From assembly GCF_963676485.1 (NCBI RefSeq), contig NZ_OY781114.1:1178001-1242000 (forward strand): DNA of 64,000 bases. Direction: 5' to 3'. The notes beneath the pieces were generated by a model. The model saw only the letters and a list, made by a program, of their open reading frames with translations, ran no database searches and was not told where the DNA came from. The translations under genes and the position numbers were made by a program. Origin of the DNA: an uncultured Cohaesibacter sp. (GTDB lineage: Bacteria > Pseudomonadota > Alphaproteobacteria > Rhizobiales > Cohaesibacteraceae). Shown in pieces: positions 1-9,060 of this stretch (its first letter is position 1; each line of letters starts with the position of its first letter).

Positions 1-109
1 ACATCGGCGCGGAAGCAGGAATGCGGTCCTCACTCTCAGGAGTGGACGCATCACCTTCAATCTTCAATTCGGTCACATTGTCTGCAACCTTTGAGGTGCG
101 AGCACTCAT
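1..109 (-). CDS. N-terminus of a gene truncated by the window edge (possibly membrane fusion protein of a drug efflux pump)
   Basis: An ATG whose reverse complement lies at 107-109 overlaps the stop of the MarR gene by four bases (ATGA), a translational-coupling arrangement. Only 36 codons are present. They encode a polar, acidic stretch (starts MSARTSKVADN) with no signal peptide or membrane segment yet. MarR genes coupled in this way often precede emrA-like HlyD-family proteins, which start with such a cytoplasmic tail before a single membrane anchor. That assignment is inference from context; the visible residues do not prove any family. Confidence 0.5.
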   Translation of the reverse strand, partial: MSARTSKVADNVTELKIEGDASTPESEDRIPASAPM

Positions 110-570
110 TTATGTGGTTCCTTGTTTTCGTGAGACATCTCTATCAACTGATCACGTATACTTCTCAGGCTGCCCATCAGGATTTCCTCATGGCCTTCTT
201 CCAGATTGCCTAGCACCTGATCAAACAGGGCGCGGCTGACGGAGCGCGCATGCGTAAACAGCTCGTTCCCTTCCGGTGTACTGGTCACGAGTTTGGCACG
301 ACTGTCGGAAGGATCCTGAACGCGTTTCACCAAACTGCGTTTCTCCAACCGGTCCAATATGCCGCTGATGGTCATTGGATCACTGTCGATGGCGTGCGCC
401 AATGTGGCCTGAGACAAACCATCAGGGTGATGGGAAAGATATCCGATCACGCGCGTTTGCTGCAAAGTCAGGCCGAATGATTTCGACTGCTCTTCATACC
501 TTCTGCGAAAAAGCCGGGATACTTCGAAAAGGAGGTAGCCCACATGCTGTTCGGCTTCCTTAATATTCAT
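106..570 (-). CDS. MarR-family transcriptional regulator
   Basis: 154 aa, the normal length for MarR. A winged helix-turn-helix spans roughly residues 35-105: the recognition region contains LSQATLAHAIDSDPMTISG and the wing carries the typical D-x-R pattern (DSR, residues 89-91) followed by TPEG. It should act as a dimeric, ligand-responsive repressor in the cytoplasm. The start is preceded by a GAGGG ribosome site. A long imperfect palindrome sits just upstream (588-626) and is the likely autoregulatory operator. The gene overlaps the next gene by 4 bp, so it probably controls that gene as well; the ligand cannot be deduced. Confidence 0.9.
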   Translation of the reverse strand: MNIKEAEQHVGYLLFEVSRLFRRRYEEQSKSFGLTLQQTRVIGYLSHHPDGLSQATLAHAIDSDPMTISGILDRLEKRSLVKRVQDPSDSRAKLVTSTPEGNELFTHARSVSRALFDQVLGNLEEGHEEILMGSLRSIRDQLIEMSHENKEPHK

Positions 571-1080
571 TCAGCCCTCAAGATATCAGATCATATGTGT
601 ACTTACAATAAGTGCATATATGATCTGGTTTTCCCGCAAGTCAATGCAGAAGAGCTTGCATTTTCTGCATAGCACCTGTGACGTCGGGTTTAAGGCACAC
701 CGTAGGCCAAACGAGATTCTTAAAATCATTCAAAGAAAGCCAGGGGCCCTTTCCCAAACCTTTTACACTGGTTTTCCTTGCAGGAAGGCAAAATCCTGAA
801 ACGTTTCGAGCTGACTGTTTCTGCAAAGTAACGTATACATTTATAAATTAAAATTATATTTGGTATTCATTTTTCTTGATATATCCAATTTATGAAGTCA
901 ATATTATCTAATTAAACCAGTTTGGTATACTTTTTAGAATCCAAATTGCGGCCAGATCTGTTGGAGGACAATGCTGGCCACCCAGCAACATTGCTTCAGT
1001 CAGACGCCTCGTCAGGATGTGCACAGCGCATCCGCAAGTCGGGCCTCTCTGAGCAATTCATGAATTAAGGAGGAGAAAGA
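571..1080. other. Intergenic region between MarR and amidohydrolase
   Basis: 510 bp. It contains the MarR-side palindrome (588-626), then an AT-rich stretch (about 830-940) that includes a TATACT-like -10 element near 925-931, and the strong AAGGAGGAG ribosome site (1067-1075) of the amidohydrolase. A 61-codon minus-strand reading frame here (641-826) has no recognisable protein features and is treated as chance. Confidence 0.6.
588..626. promoter_or_regulatory. 39-bp imperfect palindrome, probable MarR operator
   Basis: The left arm starts AGATCATATG and runs to 605; the right arm runs 609-626 and ends ATATGATCT. Sixteen of eighteen arm positions pair around a 3-nt centre. It begins 18 bp upstream of the MarR start codon. 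MarR proteins usually bind such AT-rich palindromes in their own promoter; the assignment to this MarR is inference from position. Confidence 0.65.
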
Positions 1081-2046
1081 ATGATCAACAGACGTCAATT
1101 TGCCATCGGAGCGGCATCTCTTGGACTCGGCACAGCTCTTGCGTCCAGATTTGCGCTCGCCAAGCCATCACAACCTTCAACCGGGGTCGCCTTCGACATG
1201 CCTAAAGGGGCTTGCGACTGCCATGTGCATATTCATGGCCCACGCGCGGCCTACCCTATGTATGAGAAACGTTCCTATACGCCCGAGGAAGCCACTCCCT
1301 CCGAGCTGGAAGCCATGATGAAAGCCCTTGGCCTTGGCCGTGTGGTCATTGTCACGCCAAGCGTCTATGGTGCCAACAATGCTTCAACCATGTTTGGCAT
1401 GATGCATTTCGGTCCAGCGGCTCGCGGCGTTGCCGTCATCGACGCAGAGACAACGCAGCGCGAACTCAAAGAAATGGCTGCAATGGGCATTCGGGGTGTA
1501 CGGCTCAATCTTTCCGTTGGAGGGGTCAATGATCCGGATCGCGCAAAACGCATGATCGATACGGCGCTCGAGCAGATCAATAATCTGGACTGGCACCTGC
1601 AGCTCAACACAAAACCGGAGATGATTGAGGCCTTGCACGACTTCTTGGGTTCCCTGCCAAAAATGATCGTGTTCGACCATTATGGCGGCGCTCAGCCGGA
1701 TGGCAAGAGCGAACCTGCGGGCTTTGCCTCCATGGTTGACCTTGTTGCCAGCGGCAACGCTTATGCAAAGATCTCCATCAAGGGCGGACACAGAGATGAT
1801 CTCTCCGTTTTTGACCCATTGGCAGACAAACTCATCGCAGCCAATTCAGATCGCATCCTTTGGGGGTCGAACTGGCCACATCCAAATGCCAAACCGCCCG
1901 CAGGGGGCACCGCCATGGACCTGACCCCATTGTTCGCAGTGGATGATGGCCGGGTGATCAATCAGCTGGGCGTTTGGGCTGAAAACCCGGCCATGCGCCA
2001 GAAGATTCTGGTCGACAATCCGGCAAGACTTTACGGCTTTGCCTGA
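1081..2046 (+). CDS. Tat-exported amidohydrolase of the 2-pyrone-4,6-dicarboxylate hydrolase-like family
   Basis: 321 aa. The N-terminus carries a twin-arginine signal (NRRQFAIG followed by a hydrophobic stretch to about residue 28), so the enzyme should be exported folded. The mature part is a metal-dependent TIM-barrel hydrolase of the Amidohydrolase_2 type: CHVHIHGP near residues 47-53, a FDHYGG motif about residue 200 and LWGSNWPHP near 262-270. This pattern matches lactonases and isomerases such as LigI and D-galactarolactone isomerase, which act on sugar-acid or aromatic lactones. Export to the periplasm is unusual for that group. The AAGGAGGAG ribosome site fixes the start. It appears monocistronic; the substrate is unknown. 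Confidence 0.85.
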   Translation: MINRRQFAIGAASLGLGTALASRFALAKPSQPSTGVAFDMPKGACDCHVHIHGPRAAYPMYEKRSYTPEEATPSELEAMMKALGLGRVVIVTPSVYGANNASTMFGMMHFGPAARGVAVIDAETTQRELKEMAAMGIRGVRLNLSVGGVNDPDRAKRMIDTALEQINNLDWHLQLNTKPEMIEALHDFLGSLPKMIVFDHYGGAQPDGKSEPAGFASMVDLVASGNAYAKISIKGGHRDDLSVFDPLADKLIAANSDRILWGSNWPHPNAKPPAGGTAMDLTPLFAVDDGRVINQLGVWAENPAMRQKILVDNPARLYGFA

Positions 2047-2478
2047 TCCATCGGCACCTCCAGACTGACAAATAATGAAAAAAGGCCCTCTGATCCAAAA
2101 TGGACCAGAGGGCACAGTCGACTATCGGGGCGTGACAAGGGAATATCCGACAGCTTCAAGCGCCTGCACTAAGACGCCATATCTGGCAAAGCACCCCTTT
2201 ATGCCAGCAAGTCAGACCCATGCCCCACTTTTGGCAAAACACCTCACCAGCCTTGCGATTAACAGGCCTTCAAGGCGCTCAGGTCTATTCTCGGATGTTG
2301 AAAGAATTCCGACAAAATTGACCAATATTTTCTTGCGCATATCCTCTCACATTTTCGTCCCAAAACTTGCATTTTTCTATATTCAAACCGCAAGCAAGAG
2401 TATATAGGAGCCTCGCTCTCTATCTGGAAATCTCGCGGAAATGGGAGCCTGTCTCAACCGTGACCGTGAGTGCATTCC
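2047..2478. other. Intergenic region upstream of the GNAT/ATP-grasp fusion
   Basis: 432 bp. It holds a stem-loop after the amidohydrolase (2085-2113). The remainder, becoming AT-rich near 2310-2410, should carry the promoter of the next gene. I see no small gene or clear -35/-10 pair. Confidence 0.4.
2085..2113. terminator. Stem-loop downstream of the amidohydrolase
   Basis: GCCCTCTG and CAGAGGGC pair, with an inner TCCA/TGGA extension. The A-tract lies on its left side, so the U-tract would serve minus-strand transcripts; for the plus-strand gene it is a stem without a U-tract. Confidence 0.5.
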
Positions 2479-4425
2479 ATGCCATCTCATTCTCTTTCGC
2501 AAATTCTCATTCGCCCGGCCAATATGGACGATCTCTCCGCTCTTGTCGCGTTGGAAGAGCGCTGTTTTGCAACCGACCAAATCAGTCGCCGCTCCTTTTC
2601 TTCCTTCATGAAGACAGATACGGCCCGCCTTCTTGTGGCTATTGGTGAGCAGGACAACCTGTTTGGCTATGCCTTGATCCTCACCCGACAGGGCACATCT
2701 GTTGCGCGGCTCTATTCAATTGCCGTGGAGCCTGATGCGCGCGGGCTTGGCATCGGCTCGCAGCTTCTGGGAGGCGCTGAGGCAATCGCCAAAGAGTTGG
2801 AATGCGATCGGCTGTCGCTGGAAGTCCGCGCCGACAACAGCAAGGCCATCAGCCTTTATCAGCGCTATGGCTTCGTGCCGGAAGAAGCATTACCGGGTTA
2901 TTATGAAGATGGTGCAGATGGCCTGCGCCTCCTGCGCGTGCTCGAGCATCTGCCACATGGCTCCAAGCCAGCCAACCGGACACGTCTGCCCATCATTCTC
3001 GTGGATCAGCTCAAGGATCTGGACACACCACCAAGCGGCGCTCTGGTCATGACAGTGCGCCAGTATCTGGGACTGGAGCATGGTGTACCGGGGCGCCGTA
3101 TCATCAACCTGTCGCGTTCTTACGAGCCTTTGTCGCTTGGCTATTATTGCAGCCTTCTGGCCGAAGCGCGCAAGGAACGCAGCCTGCCTGAAGCCGATGC
3201 CCTGCTTGACATAAACTGGAAGCGCATCCATCGGCAGGCCCTTCTGCGCCTTGATCAAATGCTTGGCAGCATGCAGGACCAAAGCCTCCCCACTTCCATT
3301 GATATCTATTTCGGCCGCACCTCCGAGCGTCACTTCCGGGACATTGGCAAAACAGCCTTTGACCTGTTCCGGTGCCCTGCACTTCGCATAACTCTACAGA
3401 GAGAGGCGAAATGCAGGATCAAGGAAATTGAGGCCGTCGCCATTCACAAATTGGGTGCAGATGCAAAGCCGCGCTTCCTGTCGGCCCTCAGTGCTTTCCT
3501 CAAAGGCAGCCTGCCCAAACCATCGATCCGCAAGCAACCCTCCGCCGTTGTCGCCATTCTTGCCAATCCGGAAGAGGAGAGCCCACCGAGCGATGCCAAG
3601 GCGCTGGAAGCTTTTGCTGCCGCAGCTGAAACCGTGGATGCTCGGGCTGACTTTATCACTGCGAAGGATTTCGGACGTCTGCTCGAGTTTGATGCCCTGT
3701 TCATTCGCGAGACAACAGCACTCAACCATCATACCTATCGCTTTGCCAAGCGGGCACAGCGCGAGGGAATGCCGGTGATTGATGATCCGCACTCAATCCT
3801 TTGCTGCACCAACAAGATCTATCTGGCTGAACTGCTCAAATCCAACCGGATTCTGACACCCCAAACAACGATCTTTGACCGGCCGCGCCTGAAGCTGCTC
3901 GCCGACCAGTTCGAATTCCCCGGCATCCTGAAGATACCCGATGGCTGCTTTTCGAAGGGCGTACACAAGGTGTCGAGCCGCGATGAGCTGACCGAGCTCA
4001 GCAAATCGCTTTTCCGCAAGACCGATCTGCTGATGATTCAAGAATTCATGCCGACCGATTTCGACTGGCGGATCGGCGTGCTCGACGGAGAAGCCCTTTA
4101 TGCCTGCAAATATTACATGGTGAGCGGCAACTGGAAAATCTACGAATATGAAAGCGATGGCTCGATCCAGTCTGGCGACTCCGAAACCATGCCCATCTCT
4201 GCCGTGCCGCGCGATGTGATTGAAACCGCTATTCGCGGCACACGCCTGATTGGCAACGGCTTTTACGGTGTAGACATCAAGGAGACTCCGAAGGGGCCGT
4301 GCATTATCGAAATCAATGACAATCCATCCGTTGATTACGGCATTGAGGATGATGTGCTTGGGGCCGATCTCTATCAGCGCCTCATGGCGGTTCTGGTCAG
4401 TCGCATCGGACGGACGCGCGCTTAA
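2479..4425 (+). CDS. GNAT acetyltransferase fused to RimK-like N-domain and ATP-grasp ligase
   Basis: About 648 aa in three parts. Residues 1-155 form a GNAT fold similar to RimI, with the acetyl-CoA loop ARGLGIGSQLL and a C-terminal NSKAISLYQRYGF motif. Residues 165-350 resemble the RimK-like ATP-grasp N-terminal domain (conserved YYCSLLAEARKERSLPEAD). Residues 370-648 are an ATP-grasp ligase: FPGILKIPDGCFSKGVHKV for nucleotide binding, the FDWRIGVLDGE strand, and IIEINDNP for metal binding. RimK-type enzymes join amino acids to a carboxylate; GNAT domains acetylate amines. A combined role in making or modifying a peptide is plausible but unproven. An in-frame GTG lies 9 bases upstream (2470); neither start has a strong ribosome site. 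The gene stands alone. Confidence 0.85.
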   Translation: MPSHSLSQILIRPANMDDLSALVALEERCFATDQISRRSFSSFMKTDTARLLVAIGEQDNLFGYALILTRQGTSVARLYSIAVEPDARGLGIGSQLLGGAEAIAKELECDRLSLEVRADNSKAISLYQRYGFVPEEALPGYYEDGADGLRLLRVLEHLPHGSKPANRTRLPIILVDQLKDLDTPPSGALVMTVRQYLGLEHGVPGRRIINLSRSYEPLSLGYYCSLLAEARKERSLPEADALLDINWKRIHRQALLRLDQMLGSMQDQSLPTSIDIYFGRTSERHFRDIGKTAFDLFRCPALRITLQREAKCRIKEIEAVAIHKLGADAKPRFLSALSAFLKGSLPKPSIRKQPSAVVAILANPEEESPPSDAKALEAFAAAAETVDARADFITAKDFGRLLEFDALFIRETTALNHHTYRFAKRAQREGMPVIDDPHSILCCTNKIYLAELLKSNRILTPQTTIFDRPRLKLLADQFEFPGILKIPDGCFSKGVHKVSSRDELTELSKSLFRKTDLLMIQEFMPTDFDWRIGVLDGEALYACKYYMVSGNWKIYEYESDGSIQSGDSETMPISAVPRDVIETAIRGTRLIGNGFYGVDIKETPKGPCIIEINDNPSVDYGIEDDVLGADLYQRLMAVLVSRIGRTRA

Positions 4426-4501
4426 AAAGGCTATATATCACGCAGGAGAAGTGAGGCTGTGCTGTGATGCCAGATCTCCTATCGGGCTTTGCGCTCGTCC
4501 C

Positions 4502-5449
4502 TTAAACAATCTGGTATTTCTCGATAATGGCGCGCAGGGCCTCTTCCTGTGCGCTGCTTGTCCGCGGAAAGGGCTGGCGCCCGAGGCCGACGCTGTTGTC
4601 CAGCAAGTGCAGCAGCTGTTTGACACAAAGGGTCATCGGCCCCAGCGCCAGCAGATCGGATCGCAGCTCTGAAAGAAGGGATTGCCATTTGAGCGCCTCC
4701 TTATTGCTGCCATTGGCAAAGGTGAGGCGCAGATTATTGAGCGTGCGAGGCATAATATTGCCCAAATCAGACATGCATCCCGCAGCCCCGCGGGAAAATG
4801 CCTCAAAGATAAGGGCCTCCGTGCCCGCATAATGCGCGAAATCCTCATTTTCTGCCGCGATATCCAGATAAGCATGCATCCGGGCCACATCAGCACCATT
4901 GTCCTTGATACCCTTGATATTCTCATGGGACGCCAGTTGCTCGACAACCTGAGGCGAGAGCGGACGCATGGTAATGGCTGGTGCATTGTATAGATAGACC
5001 GGCATCTGCAGGCTGTCGGCAACCTTGCTATAGTGAAGAAGGACATCTTCATCCGGGCAATCAACGAAATATGGGGCAAGCACTGTCGCACCATCTACCC
5101 CTAGGCCAGAAATATCCTTGCCCACCAGAATGGACTGATAGGTGGAGGGCATGCCGATATTGGCCAGCACCTTGACACGTCCATCCGCTTCTTCAATGAT
5201 TTCGGCACATAGACGTACTTTTTCGGCGTGGGTGAGGCAGGTGAAATCCCCCTGCGTGTCACACACCAGAATGTTGTTGCCGAAGCCGATCTGTCGCCGG
5301 ACCTGATTTCTCACCGCAGCATAATTGATCGTGTCATCGGCGTTAAAACAGGTGACAATGGCGACATAAGCCTCGACGTTGGCGGCCTCTCGGGGTGTCT
5401 CCGGCACCATATCCGGCGATTCCTGCTTTGCTATGGGGAGATCTTCCAT
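4502..5449 (-). CDS. DHDPS/N-acetylneuraminate lyase-family aldolase
   Basis: 315 aa, a class I Schiff-base lyase of the DapA/NanA superfamily. The catalytic lysine is K182 in IKGIKDN and the proton-relay tyrosine is Y154 in YLYNAPA. The usual GTTGE loop near residue 64 is changed to DTQGDF, so its substrate differs from DapA's. The first ~25 residues are a polar extension. I set the start at ATG (MEDLPIAK), 1 bp after the stop of the kinase gene; a longer open frame continues upstream only inside the kinase. It is the last gene of the eight-gene operon starting at 13712. Members of the family cleave or dehydrate 2-keto acids; here the product of the kinase may be its substrate, which is inference. 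Confidence 0.88.
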   Translation of the reverse strand: MEDLPIAKQESPDMVPETPREAANVEAYVAIVTCFNADDTINYAAVRNQVRRQIGFGNNILVCDTQGDFTCLTHAEKVRLCAEIIEEADGRVKVLANIGMPSTYQSILVGKDISGLGVDGATVLAPYFVDCPDEDVLLHYSKVADSLQMPVYLYNAPAITMRPLSPQVVEQLASHENIKGIKDNGADVARMHAYLDIAAENEDFAHYAGTEALIFEAFSRGAAGCMSDLGNIMPRTLNNLRLTFANGSNKEALKWQSLLSELRSDLLALGPMTLCVKQLLHLLDNSVGLGRQPFPRTSSAQEEALRAIIEKYQIV

Positions 5450-5450
5450 C

Positions 5451-6722
5451 TCATTGCGCTTTTCTGATGGGGATGCATGTTTGGGCCTGAATATCCAGCA
5501 GCACGGCGTCATCGCCAAAACCGCCAGCCTTGGAGATGAACCATTGCACATCGACCTTGTCGGACTGACAGGCACCGAGCACCACGCCGGGCAGAAGCTC
5601 GTCGACAAGATCAATGGCGGTAATGCCCAGTGCTGAGGCAACGGAAATGGCTGTTTCACCGCCCGTACAGAACACGGTTTTGCAATGATGGGTCTGGCAG
5701 AGCTCAAGCGCGACCTGCCCGACCAGAGCTGCGATACGCGCGCCCTCCTCTTTGCTGATCCGCTCAGCGACGCAACTGTTATCCATGCGCAATAGCATGT
5801 CACCAAATCCGCCACAAACTGCCTCACTTTGCGCGCGGCATAGCCCGGCGACATCCTCCGGTTCGACATCTGGCTGCAGCATGATGGATTGATAATCTCC
5901 CAACTTTTCCGCTGCGTCTGCCTGCCGCAAAGAGGGTTTGGCAAGGCTCCCGACGATCGCAAGCAGCGGGCCTTCAAGAGCAACTCTCCGCGGCTCGGTG
6001 GATCTGCTTTCCGTTGCTGCAAGCGAAGCCGCAAGCGCTCTGGCAAATCCCCCCGCGCCCACTGGCAGGCAGTCTGTCAACAATCCTGCTTTTGCCAGCG
6101 CAGCCAGATGACACTCCGTCATCGCATCGGCAATGATCAGGCGGCTTCCCGCATGAATATGTGCCTTGATGGTCGACACAAGCGCCTCCTCTCCGGCGTC
6201 GATATCAGCAATACGCAGCCCTGCAGTGGCAAAGTGCGACTGTTGACCGAGCATGTTGGCGATGTTCGATGTTGCTAGCGGATGGAAAGGATCTTTTCCA
6301 ATATCTGTCTCATGCAGAGGCACGCCGAACAGATAGATCATTCCGTTGCGGCATGTGCGTCCGGTTTCGGGCATGGCGGTACAAATAAGAGCAGCGGCTT
6401 TGCCGGTTGCCTTGAGGGCTGCCTCTATTTCGGCGCCGGGATTGCCCCGCATGGTGGAATCGATCTTCTTGTAAAAGCGGTCATATCCCTGTCTGCGGCA
6501 AATGCCGATCAAATTGGCCACTGTGGCGGCGGCCTCATCAGGAGCCAGAAAACGGGTTTCGGAATTGATGGAAATGTTGCCTTCCAGCAATCTTGCGTCC
6601 CGCGGAGACGGAAACTGCAGGAGCAGTTTGACCTTCTTGCCAACCCGCGAGAAATGAACACCGGAATCTCCTGCGCCGGTGAAGTCATCTGCGATGATCG
6701 CCAGTTTCTGATCCTGTCTCAC
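5451..6722 (-). CDS. DUF1537 four-carbon acid sugar kinase family protein
   Basis: 423 aa, full length for the family. The N-terminal domain begins with the diagnostic LAIIADDFTGAGDSG, and the C-terminal nucleotide-binding domain carries FCTGGETAISVASALG and ends with the ISKAGGFGDDAVL motif. Characterised members are cytoplasmic ATP-dependent kinases for D-threonate, L-erythronate or 2-oxo-tetronates, producing 4-phosphates that a dehydrogenase or aldolase then breaks down. No PdxA2- or OtnC-like partner is encoded nearby; the partner here is a DHDPS-family lyase, an unusual pairing. It lies between the sialidase-like gene and the lyase in one operon. Confidence 0.9.
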   Translation of the reverse strand: MRQDQKLAIIADDFTGAGDSGVHFSRVGKKVKLLLQFPSPRDARLLEGNISINSETRFLAPDEAAATVANLIGICRRQGYDRFYKKIDSTMRGNPGAEIEAALKATGKAAALICTAMPETGRTCRNGMIYLFGVPLHETDIGKDPFHPLATSNIANMLGQQSHFATAGLRIADIDAGEEALVSTIKAHIHAGSRLIIADAMTECHLAALAKAGLLTDCLPVGAGGFARALAASLAATESRSTEPRRVALEGPLLAIVGSLAKPSLRQADAAEKLGDYQSIMLQPDVEPEDVAGLCRAQSEAVCGGFGDMLLRMDNSCVAERISKEEGARIAALVGQVALELCQTHHCKTVFCTGGETAISVASALGITAIDLVDELLPGVVLGACQSDKVDVQWFISKAGGFGDDAVLLDIQAQTCIPIRKAQ

Positions 6723-6809
6723 ATGGTCCCCCTACAAAGTTCCAAGCCCGTTTCTTGTCTCTTCAAGCCTTCTTCAGGAATGCGCCTATTCCCATGGCAT
6801 CTGTCAAAC

Positions 6810-7883
6810 TCACATGCTCAGCGTGACATGCTTGATATAGTCGCGCAGGTAGGAGTAGCTGATCTGCAAACGCCCATCCGATGTCTCAATGATCGAGGGA
6901 TAGGAATAGTCCCCACGGAATGCCCCCTCTTTGTCATGGTCTGACAAGAGATGAGCATCTTCCTCCACGACCAGTTCCTCTTTCCAACTTTTTCCCAGAT
7001 CGGTTGAGCTGGCGATGATGAGCGGATTGCGCGGCACGCCCCAGATGGCGCTGTTTTCGGAGATATCGCAGGCGGCAAGAAAGGCTTCCCTATCCTGTAT
7101 CCAGGGCGGCACAGGGCTTTCGCAGGCGCGACCGGCGGCTCTGATGTGATTATAAATGATGAGCAACCGACCATCGGCAAGCTCTGTAGCCTGAATGGAG
7201 GAATTGTTGTTGGGTAGCGGCGTCGGCTCCGGCGCAGACCATGACAGGCCACCATCATCGGACACAGACCGGAAGATCGTGTCCGCCCTGCGACTGCGAT
7301 AGAAGGCCACTTTGCAGCTGGGCTGGATATTCATATGGACGCAGCCTTCGCTATGGGGCACGCCTTCAAGACGCCAACTGGCTCCGCCGTCATCGGAAAT
7401 CTGAACCAGCGAGCGATCATCACCAAAGGCATTCTTCATGCTGGAAAACCAGATCGGCAGCAACAGCTTGCCATCCGGGTTGACCACTGGCGGTTGCCGG
7501 ATGAAGGTGCCTTCTCGCTCAAACAGGGTTTCCGTCGGGGCCCAGCTCATGCCCAGATCATCAGACCGGCGCAACCGCACGTTGGCGGTTCCCTGATCGG
7601 TTTTCAATTGTGCGGTATAGAGCAGCCAGATTTGTCCTGAAGGGTGGCGAAAAAGCGCAGGATTCTGTTCGGATCGATTAGCATCGTCGCTCATTTTGAC
7701 CGCATCACTCCACGCTCTTGCGGCAGAATCGAAGCGGGAGAGATAAATACTGATGTCAGATGAGCCCTCCATGCTGCCACCGAACCAGGTGCATAGAAGG
7801 TCGCCATTTTCCAGCTCAAGAAGATTGGAAGCATGGTTGCTTGGGCATGGGGTTGGAATGGCTCTGCTCTCAACGATTTTCAT
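6810..7883 (-). CDS. Sialidase-like (BNR/Asp-box) protein, predicted cytoplasmic
   Basis: 357 aa with a six-bladed propeller signature. Four Asp-box motifs (S-x-D-x-G-x-[ST]-W) are visible at residues 107-114, 163-170, 208-215 and 293-300, and an N-terminal strand contains the NGDLLCTWFGGSMEG block typical of the BNR_2 sialidase group. No signal peptide is present, so it should act inside the cell on imported substrate, unlike secreted sialidases. The group also includes glycosidases and lyases of other specificities, so sialic acid as substrate is not established. The gene follows oppF by 151 bp and precedes the kinase by 87 bp in the sigma-54-controlled operon. Confidence 0.82.
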   Translation of the reverse strand: MKIVESRAIPTPCPSNHASNLLELENGDLLCTWFGGSMEGSSDISIYLSRFDSAARAWSDAVKMSDDANRSEQNPALFRHPSGQIWLLYTAQLKTDQGTANVRLRRSDDLGMSWAPTETLFEREGTFIRQPPVVNPDGKLLLPIWFSSMKNAFGDDRSLVQISDDGGASWRLEGVPHSEGCVHMNIQPSCKVAFYRSRRADTIFRSVSDDGGLSWSAPEPTPLPNNNSSIQATELADGRLLIIYNHIRAAGRACESPVPPWIQDREAFLAACDISENSAIWGVPRNPLIIASSTDLGKSWKEELVVEEDAHLLSDHDKEGAFRGDYSYPSIIETSDGRLQISYSYLRDYIKHVTLSM

Positions 7884-8034
7884 GGACGTACCCGGCTTTG
7901 CTAAGTGAACGGCGCCCTATAAGACGCGCGGCTAAAAGGCATAAACAGATCATGTGCACGGACGAAAGTGATTGGGCTACCCGCCCGTGCCTTTGTTCTT
8001 CAATTGGACCATTGAGCCCCCTCAAGGGACGAGG

Positions 8035-9060
8035 TCAGGCGTCTTCAGTTTCCTGTTTCTCTTCCCTGGCAATCTCGTCCAGACGCAGGCAGGCGACCTG
8101 ATGTCCATTCCCATGATCTTCCAGTTCGGGTACGGCTTGAGAACAGGCTTCCGTTGCATAGGCACAGCGCGGATGGAACCGGCAGCCGCTTGGCGGATCA
8201 ATGGCGTTGGAGACATCCCCCTTGAGGATGACCCGCTGGCGCTGGCGTTCAATGTCCGGATCGGCCTCCGGCACGGCCGAGAGCAACGCCTTGGTGTAGG
8301 GGTGCAGCGGCCGCTTGAACAGATCCTTCTTCTCGGCGATCTCCATGATCTTGCCCAGATACATCACCGCAATCCGGTCGCTGATATGGCGCACAACCGC
8401 CAGATCATGCGCGATGAAGAGATAGGTGAGATTGTATTTTTCCTGAATATCCATCAGAAGATTGATGATCTGAGCCTGAATGGACACATCAAGCGCTGAA
8501 ATCGGCTCATCACAGACGATGAATTCAGGATCGCACGCAAGAGCCCGGGCAATGCAGATCCTCTGACGCTGCCCACCGGAGAATTCATGCGGATATCGAT
8601 TGGCCACATTGGGGTTGAGCCCGACATCGCGAATGAGTTGGGCAATCCGCCCCTGGATCTCACTATCAGGGCAGATCTTATGAACCTTCATCGGTTCTGC
8701 CAGCGCTTCGCCAATGGTCATGCGCGGGTTGAGCGTTGAGTAGGGATCCTGAAAGACGATCTGAGCCCGCTTGCGCATGGCGCGCAATTCCTGCTTGGAT
8801 AGGGAAGCCAGATCGACCCCTTCAAATTCGACACTTCCGGACGTGGAGCGATAGATTTGCAGGATCGTGAAGCCAGTTGTCGATTTGCCGCATCCGGACT
8901 CGCCCACGAGCCCCAGGGTCTCGCCCTTGAATATATCGAAACTGACATCATCGATGGCATGCACCACCGCTTTCTCACTTCCGAAAGCGCCGATCTTGAT
9001 GGGGAAATATTTGACGAGATTCTTCACCTTAACCAGTGGCTGCTTGGCTGCGATTGTCAT
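8035..9060 (-). CDS. Oligopeptide/dipeptide-type ABC transporter ATPase (OppF/DppF-like)
   Basis: 341 aa. Walker A GESGCGKST, the signature LSGGQ-type motif (FSGGQRQR), and Walker B FIVCDEPISALD are intact, and the C-terminal oligopeptide/dipeptide extension carries a cysteine cluster (CRFHPRCAYATEAC) typical of OppD/DppF proteins. It powers the importer encoded upstream. Its ATG overlaps the oppD stop by 4 bp (ATGA). Confidence 0.95.
   Translation of the reverse strand: MTIAAKQPLVKVKNLVKYFPIKIGAFGSEKAVVHAIDDVSFDIFKGETLGLVGESGCGKSTTGFTILQIYRSTSGSVEFEGVDLASLSKQELRAMRKRAQIVFQDPYSTLNPRMTIGEALAEPMKVHKICPDSEIQGRIAQLIRDVGLNPNVANRYPHEFSGGQRQRICIARALACDPEFIVCDEPISALDVSIQAQIINLLMDIQEKYNLTYLFIAHDLAVVRHISDRIAVMYLGKIMEIAEKKDLFKRPLHPYTKALLSAVPEADPDIERQRQRVILKGDVSNAIDPPSGCRFHPRCAYATEACSQAVPELEDHGNGHQVACLRLDEIAREEKQETEDA

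Noticed and set aside
641-826. 61-codon minus-strand frame upstream of the amidohydrolase
   Set aside because: No recognisable protein character, no ribosome site and low-complexity AT-rich surroundings; treated as chance.
5450-6046. N-terminal extension of the DHDPS-family lyase frame up to 6046
   Set aside because: The extra residues are an out-of-frame shadow of the kinase gene; the real N-terminus is at ATG 5449 directly after the kinase stop.
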